From assembly GCA_965153355.1 (NCBI GenBank), contig OZ231127.1:37386001-37450000 (forward strand): a DNA stretch of 64,000 bases, written 5' to 3'. A program made the translations under genes and the position numbers. A model generated the notes under the pieces. The model did not search any database. It was not told the origin of the DNA and saw only the letters and a program-made list of their open reading frames with translations. This document shows positions 25,339-64,000 of the stretch, piece by piece; the stretch's first letter is position 1, and each line of letters begins with the position of its first letter. This DNA is from Flaccisagitta enflata. Taxonomy: Eukaryota; Chaetognatha; Sagittoidea; Aphragmophora.

Positions 25339-25579
25339 TATCTTGATATCTTACATTTAGAGAGGACCCAACTGTTGAACATCTCGTGGCCGTGTTCCTT
25401 GAGTTTCCGTTTAATCCCTCATCGGCAGGATGAGTTACAAATTTGACGCTGACCATAAAATCAGTTCCCCAAACACGAAATTCCTGATTCTCCTTTTCTC
25501 AAATCGGTACTAAAAATCGCCGCTACTCCCACCAAATCATGGCCTTAATTAGCCTCATGCCAATCTTAGAAAACTATTT

Positions 25580-25785
25580 TTTTCTTTCTTTCTTTCTTTT
25601 TTGTCTTTCTTTCTTTTTTGTCTTTGTCTTTTTTCCTTTTCTCTCTCTTTGTTTGTTTGTTTGTTTGTTTGTTTGTTTGTTTGTTTGTTTGTTTGTTTGT
25701 TTGATTGATTGATTGATTGCTTGATTGTTTATTTGTTTATTTGTTTATTTGTTTGTTTCGTTTGTTTCTTTTTTTTCTTTCTTTT

Positions 25786-25869
<84 letters not shown>

Positions 25870-26099
25870 TGTTTATTTGTTTATTTGTTTATTTGTTTAT
25901 TTGTTTATTTGTTTATTTGTTTATTTGTTTATTTGTTTATTTGTTTTTTGGTTTATTTGTTTATCTGTTTGTCTGTTTGTCTGTCAGTCTGTTTTTTTTA
26001 TTTGTTTATTTGTTTATTTGTTTATTTGTTTATTTGTTTATTTGTTTATTTGTTTAATTGTTTATTTGTTTATTTGTTTGTCTGTTTGTTTCTTTTTTT

Positions 26100-26163
<64 letters not shown>

Positions 26164-26260
26164 TTTTCTTTCTTTCTTACTTTCTTTTTATCTGTCTTTT
26201 TTTCTTTCTTTCTTCTATCTTTGTTTCTTTTCTCTTTGTTTGTTTGTTTGTTTGTTTGGT
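25580..26260. repeat. Compound tetranucleotide array (TTTG/TTTC/TTTA)
   Basis: Successive blocks: (TTTG)n 25645-25705, (TTTC)n 25778-25870, (TTTGTTTA)n 25870-26080, (TTTC)n 26095-26165. Long Phe/Leu/Cys-rich frames across it are not genes. Confidence 0.95.
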
Positions 26261-26265
26261 TCCTA

Positions 26266-26460
26266 TTTAGTCGCGTGCTATGCGACTCTAAAACCCGCTA
26301 TGTTGGTTGGTCTGTTCGTCGGTCGGTCTGTGTTAGCTTTTCCCATGTTTTTTTGCGTCGTTTGCATTACTGCTCCTGCCCAAATGCTCAAGTCAGCCTT
26401 TTTTTCACTGCTTCTGCCCAACTCCACGCTACTTCGGTAGTCGTGTATCCGGCCTTGTTT
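26266..26460 (-). mobile_element. R1 element, reverse copy
   Basis: TTTAGTCGCGTGCTATGCGA..CTCTAAAACCCGC at the left; GTCGTGTATCCGGCCTTGTT at the right. The TTTG tetranucleotide array abuts it. Confidence 0.75.
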
Positions 26461-26689
26461 GTCTGTATATGTTTGTATCTGTTCATCTTTTTATCTCTTT
26501 ATCACTTTATCTTTCTATCTGCTTTCTGTGTGTTTGTTTCCTTTGAAAACTCACTATTCCTTTGTCTTTTTCCTTGTTTTAAGAGTTAAGACATTCTGTC
26601 TTTCCATCTTCCAACCTCTGTGTCTATCTTCGTATACTTATCATAGTGAAATATTATTTACTCCTTTAATTTGATCATCGAACAACCTG

Positions 26690-26885
26690 AACTACTCATG
26701 TAGTTGAGCTTCACTCGAACGCATGCCAAGGGACTGGCAAAAATGTTCCCCATGATGCTGCTTTATTGCCGGTAAAAAGATAACTCAAATATCACTGTAG
26801 GACTGCCTTATAGGTGGCTATGGCTTAATAGCGGGGGCGCTCTAGCAGCCCTTCACTGTTTTTTGAGCAGCATTTTGCTCTAAGC
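26690..26885. repeat. R4 repeat, copy 1
   Basis: GTTGAGCTTCACTCGAACGC, TGCTTTATTGCC and GGCTATGGCTTAATAG align with 45690-45850 and, inverted, 47480-47650. Possibly a small MITE; boundaries unclear. Confidence 0.5.
26762..26767 (-). promoter_or_regulatory. Candidate poly(A) signal of the ferlin gene
   Basis: AATAAA on the minus strand, about 340 nt after the stop codon; no nearer AATAAA or ATTAAA was seen. It lies inside repeat R4, so it may be fortuitous. Confidence 0.35.
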
Positions 26886-27108
26886 CTGTAAGAGATTAAA
26901 ACATATTTTGAACTGGTTATTATTACGAAAAAAATTGTTTGTAATAATGAAAAATAATAACAATCACAAGATACATGAAAAAGATCAAAGGAAGAGAATA
27001 GCTCAATTGATCTGTGAGGCTAAAATATGAGCAAAAAAACACAGAAAAGTATTTAAATCAATTCCAAGTTATGACTAGAAGAATGCGGCAGCAGATTTAA
27101 CATCTTGA

Positions 27109-58946
<31,838 letters not shown>

Positions 58947-58949
58947 CTT

Positions 58950-59577
<628 letters not shown>

Positions 59578-59797
59578 AACAAGGCCGGATACACGGCTAC
59601 CCAAGTCGCGTGCGGGTGGGCAGGGGCCATATTTGAGGCCTCTCCATCATTTGGGCAGGAGCAGCGAGGCCAAAGACCGCAAAAACCCAAAAAAAGTAAA
59701 GTGTGATGGATGGACCAACGGACGGACGGACCAACGGACGGACGGACCAACGGACCGACAAAGCGGGTTGTAGAGTCGCGTAGCACGCGACTAAAAA
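59578..59797 (+). mobile_element. R1 element, full forward copy (reference copy)
   Basis: AACAAGGCCGGATACACGGC, CAAGTCGCGTGCGGGTGGGC, GGGCAGGAGCAGCGAGGCC, minisatellite of ACCAACGGACGGACGG, then GCGGGTTGTAG and the perfect hairpin AGTCGCGT (59774-59781) / ACGCGACT (59785-59792) followed by AAAAA. Confidence 0.85.
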
Positions 59798-60812
59798 GAA
59801 TACAAAAAGACAGTATTTATTCAAAGATTAGTCGGCTCGTAACAGAACGGAGCGCCGTTTGCGTCGCGCAGGATTAAAACGACAACGTCAACATGTGCCA
59901 CATACATGTTGGCGAGAAGAAAAATTTCAGTTTGAAACCTACACTACACTAAAAACTGTTTCGGGAGCGCTCATTAGCTTGATGAAATTAGATGGTATGC
60001 CACGCCATGCGAGGCATACGTATCGCAGACATAAGCTGAGCGCTTTATGCAGGTTTTGTATCGCAGAAGTGAGTCGTGATTTGTCAATTGCATAAATGGG
60101 ACGGCATGACACGCAGCAAGTGGCGCATGCATCGCAGCAGCAATCTGGGAAATGCCACGCGTGGTGCGCGGCAAGATAGAAAATATCGACGAAAACGATT
60201 CGCGGATGGCAGCCGATTGACGCCTCGCAGCATTTGGCCGGGAATTCCAGTCTGTTGGTCGATGTTTGGTCGTGCCAACAGCGTCAAAACATCAAAATGA
60301 GCCAAAGTTAAAATGATGCCAAGTGGAAAAATAGATAGAATGAATCCAACTAGGCCATTTATGAAAAAAAACGAATGTTTTTCTATCGCCTTTTTTGTCA
60401 TGGGATATCAACAACTGAGGCAAAAAAAATAGAGGATAGATTATCTAAGCATTTCATATTATACAAAATCCGGTCGCGTCCAAACGATCATATAGGAGCA
60501 AGGACAAGGACAATCTATGACAACTGACGTGACGAAGCGATAAACAGATTCAACATCAGTTTATCAGGTCTTGTGTCGTTCCATGCATCAGAAAGATAAT
60601 CAAGCAGCGAAAGACAGGGTGTCACATCAATATGCTTGCTGTTGTGCAGTGTGCACTGTGCCTCCTGCTTCATCTTGGCATAGTACTTAACAGGATAGTT
60701 TGGCGTGGTACTTAATATTCGTGAAACTTTTGGTTTTTAAATTTTCAAGTTTGGTTTTTCCTCATTTGAAAATGCGAAGGTAGACTAAATCCTCGATTTT
60801 TTCTTCTACTTT
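59798..60812. other. No recognised feature, relatively GC-rich
   Basis: 59830-60290 is richer in GC and CpG (GCGTCGCGC, CCACGCGTGGTGCGCGGC) than its surroundings; it could be regulatory or another repeat. No open frame with recognisable content. Confidence 0.4.
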
Positions 60813-60888
60813 TTCTTCTTCTTCTTCTTCTTCTTCTTCTTCTTCTTCTTCTTCTTCTTCTTCTTCTTCTTCTTCTTCTTCTTCTTCC
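60812..60888. repeat. (CTT)n microsatellite
   Basis: About 25 units. Confidence 0.95.
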
Positions 60889-61335
60889 TTGAAGATTTTA
60901 GGCAAGCAATAGGTTCCGACCGCCACTTAGTACTGGAGAGAGCGAAAGACTTGTGTCAACCTCAGCGAGAGACGAGAACCGGTTAATAAGGCCTCAACTT
61001 TCGAGTTTAAGAAATCATTTGAAAGATTAAATATCCGTCCGTGTGACATACTCTCGCCTCACCTGCGAAATCTAGTGTAAAGAAAGAAAAGTAGCTGATC
61101 TCAAACTGGTTTTTCGAATGTTTTGTTGGGTCGGAGAAGCGTTTTCGTTCGTTTATGTTTTTGTTTTTGTTTTTGTTTTTTTTTGCCAAATAAACTTTCA
61201 GTCAGAGCTTTTTTATAGCGGGTCAACTAACCATCTGTGGTGGTTGAAAAGTGTTTTATCAAAATTGTGATTTCTATAACTTTTCTTATCAATTGGGTCG
61301 GGTTTCTAGATTTGAATACACGTCAGAGGGAACCC
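60889..61335. other. No recognised feature
   Basis: Unique sequence; a TTTTTG run near 61158-61180. Confidence 0.45.
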
Positions 61336-61359
61336 AAAGGAGCGACGACAGAGCTACAA

Positions 61360-61442
61360 AAAACAAGCCCATCAGGGCAACAGTCGCGTGCTCTGTTTTA
61401 CTAGCAAAACAAGCCCAACAGGCCAACAGTCGCGTGCTAAGT
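61360..61442. repeat. Short tandem duplication with R1-like motif
   Basis: AACAAGCCC..CAGG..CAACAGTCGCGTGCT occurs twice in a row (about 61361-61393 and 61407-61440); it resembles the R1 left end. Confidence 0.55.
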
Positions 61443-61768
61443 TACACAAAACTATACAACTTCATACTACACACAACTACATAACTTCATACTACATACT
61501 TAACATACTACATACTTACTTACTATATACTTACATACTACATACTTACATACTTACATACTTACATACTTACCTTATTACATACTTACATATTTACATA
61601 CAAACATACTTACATATTTACTTACATACATATATACATACTACATACTTACATACTTACATACATACTTACTTACATACATACTTACTTACATACTTAC
61701 ATACTTACTTACATACTTACATACTTACATACTTACTTACTTACATACTTACATACTTACATACATAC

Positions 61769-61799
<31 letters not shown>

Positions 61800-62786
61800 C
61801 ATACATACATACATACATACATACATACTTACATACTTACATACTTACATATTTACATACTTACATACATACTTACTTACATACTTACTTATATACTTAC
61901 TTACATACTTACATACCTACATACTTACTTACATACTTACTTACATACTTACATACTTACCTACATACTCACATACTTACATAATTACATACTTACATAC
62001 TTACATACTTACATAATTACCTACATACTCACATACATACTTACATACTTACATACTTACATACATACTTACATACTTACATACTTACATACTTACATAC
62101 TTACATACTTACCTACATACTCACAAACTTACATGCTTACTTACTTACATACTTACTTACATACTTACATACTTACATATTTACATACATACATTCTTAC
62201 ATACTTGCATACTTACTTACATACTTACTTACATACTTACTTACATACTTACTTACATACCTATTTACTTACATACTTACATACTTACATACCTACATAC
62301 TTACATACATACTTAATTACATACAAACATACTTACCTACATACTCACATACTTACATACTTACGTACTTACATACATACTTACATACTTACATACTTAC
62401 ATACTTACATACTTACATACTTACATACTTACCTAAATACTCACATACTTACATACTTACATACATACTTACTTACATACTTACATACTTACTAACATAC
62501 TTACATACTTACATACTTACCGACTCACATACATACTTACCTACATACTCACATACTTACATACTTACATACTTACATACTTACATGCTTACTTACTTAC
62601 ATACTTACATACTTACTTACTTACGTACTTACATATTTACATACTGACATAAATGCATGCTTACTTACTTACATACTTACATATTTACATATTTACATAC
62701 TTACATACATACTTACATACTTACTTACATACTTACTTACATACTTACTTACATACTTACATACTTACATACTTACATACTACAAC
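61443..62786. repeat. 1.35-kb satellite of ACATACTT units
   Basis: Irregular mix of ACATACTT, ACATAC and TTAC units. Thr/Tyr/Leu/His-rich frames across it are artefacts. Confidence 0.95.
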
Positions 62787-62859
62787 TTCATACATCATAA
62801 CGTCTGTCCCAAAAAAAGTTACATTCTGAACCAATAACGAGTGTCCAAAAAAAAGTTGA

Positions 62860-63120
62860 CAAAATACCTAAAATACCCAAAAATACTCAATGATACCCAA
62901 AAATACCCAAAAATACCCAAAAATACCCAAAAATACCCAAAAACACTTAAAAATACCCATATATACTCAAAAATACCCAAAAGTACTCAAAAATATCTGA
63001 AAGTACCCTAAAATATCTTAAGTACCTAAAATAACTTAAGTACCCTGAAATACCCTGAGGTACCCTAAAGTACCCAGAAATACCCTAGAGTACCTTAAAA
63101 TACCTTAAAAAACCTTAAAA
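62860..63120. repeat. ~10-bp array (AAAATACCCA-type)
   Basis: AAAATACCCA units decay rightward into TACCTTAAAA and TACCCTAAAG variants. Confidence 0.88.
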
Positions 63121-64000
63121 AGTCATAGTTTTAAAAACGTGACCTACCGACGCACTAAGGGCCATGGACTGCGCTAGATGGCTCCTTGGGTATTTAGGTG
63201 AAAATTTTTATCTCTGCTATATGGCTCAAACTAAGTAGAATAGTCAAGGTAGCATCTCAGCATATATTACCGGTCCATATGACAGGTTTTATGGCGATTT
63301 AGAGTGGAAAAAGGCGACCTAAATAGACATCACTACGAAAATTGCTGAATTTCAAGAAAAATCAATGAATTTTCTGGATTATCTGTTAAGATTTCAAAAA
63401 GCTCATGATATCTTTAATATTGGATTGGATTCCTTCATTAATGTTTACATATCTGGAAAAATTTTAAAAATAATTATTTTTTACATTTTTAGCACTGATA
63501 AATTAGTCTACTATTACTACATATTTGACCTAATTTGCATGCTTTTATTACCTTATTAATCGCACAAGGACGCACAATGAGCGACCTATGCCAAAATGTA
63601 GCTTAAGGTGTCCTGAATTGAGAATGCTATGGCTCAGGACGTACAGCTCCGTACTAATTGCGATTTTTTTGGCCTAAAATGGACAAGTAATAATGTGGAT
63701 AAAAGTAAAAGTATATATTTGAGTGGAAGAAAAATGAGCAAAATGAGCTAAATGAGCAAAAAAATGATTTTTTTTGAGCACCTTGTTAAGGAATCTTATT
63801 GAACAATGACAAAAATTTTAATTGATTTGGTCAAAACATTTGACAATTTAAATATTAAATGTAAGAGAGTTTAACATTATTTTTCACTTGATTTTCTCAA
63901 ATTTCTCTTCTTATTTACTCTAAGCTCATAAAGCTATTAATCCAATAGAAATGTGTCAATATTGGGTATAAATAGTTTCATGACATCTGAAAATATGCAG
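63121..64000. other. No recognised feature
   Basis: AT-rich; a 64-residue frame at 63365-63559 is probably chance. Confidence 0.45.

Noticed and set aside
25709-26674. Large Phe/Leu/Cys-rich frames that look like membrane proteins
   Set aside because: Pure tetranucleotide repeats read in all three frames; no conserved residue pattern.
61388-62495. Thr/Tyr/Leu/His-rich frames of 120-198 residues
   Set aside because: Translation of the ACATACTT satellite.

Overview
This is animal nuclear DNA. It carries one complete, intron-rich minus-strand gene for an otoferlin-like (type II) ferlin, has consistent GT-AG introns, contains an interstitial patch of the animal telomere repeat CCCTAA, and is full of microsatellites and short non-autonomous transposons. 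The sequence does not show which phylum it comes from. I infer an invertebrate, because the central ferlin exon of 4.4 kb is unlike the many small exons of vertebrate OTOF.

The main gene spans 27109-58946 on the minus strand. Fifteen coding exons join in phase to 6690 nt (2229 residues plus stop). It starts with an otoferlin-type C2A and ends with the ferlin tail and a single C-terminal membrane anchor. A second minus-strand coding unit is partial and unidentified: a start exon at 4764-5274 and, probably, a phase-compatible exon at 89-300, continuing off the left edge.

Layout: 1-5.3 kb holds the unidentified gene, repeats R1 and R2, a MITE and a telomere-like patch. 6.56-14.41 kb is one 7.85-kb foldback transposon with an 8-bp target duplication. 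14.4-27 kb has no recognised gene but holds stacked MITEs, R1/R2 copies and long microsatellites. 27.1-58.9 kb is the ferlin gene; its introns hold most of the mobile elements, including pogo/Tigger-like MITEs, inverted-repeat elements, a tRNA-derived SINE and several minisatellites. 59-64 kb is the upstream flank, with an R1 copy and a 1.35-kb TACTTACA satellite.

Repeat names used below are mine. R1 is a ~200-bp element whose right end is a hairpin (AGTCGCG..CGCGACT type) followed by AAAA, with a central GGAC-type minisatellite and a left end AACAAGGCCGGATACACGGC; more than 20 copies or fragments occur. R2 is a family marked by GGCAGCGGCCCCAAAGGG with a variable internal minisatellite. R3 is a ~180-bp pogo/Tigger-like MITE with ends CAGTTGAACCCCGCT. 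R4 is a ~170-bp repeat beginning GTTGAGCTTCAC. Many further elements have terminal inverted repeats flanked by TA, as expected for Tc1/mariner-type insertion. The many long open frames over microsatellites (poly-Leu, poly-Asn, Ser-Leu, Arg-Glu) are not genes.
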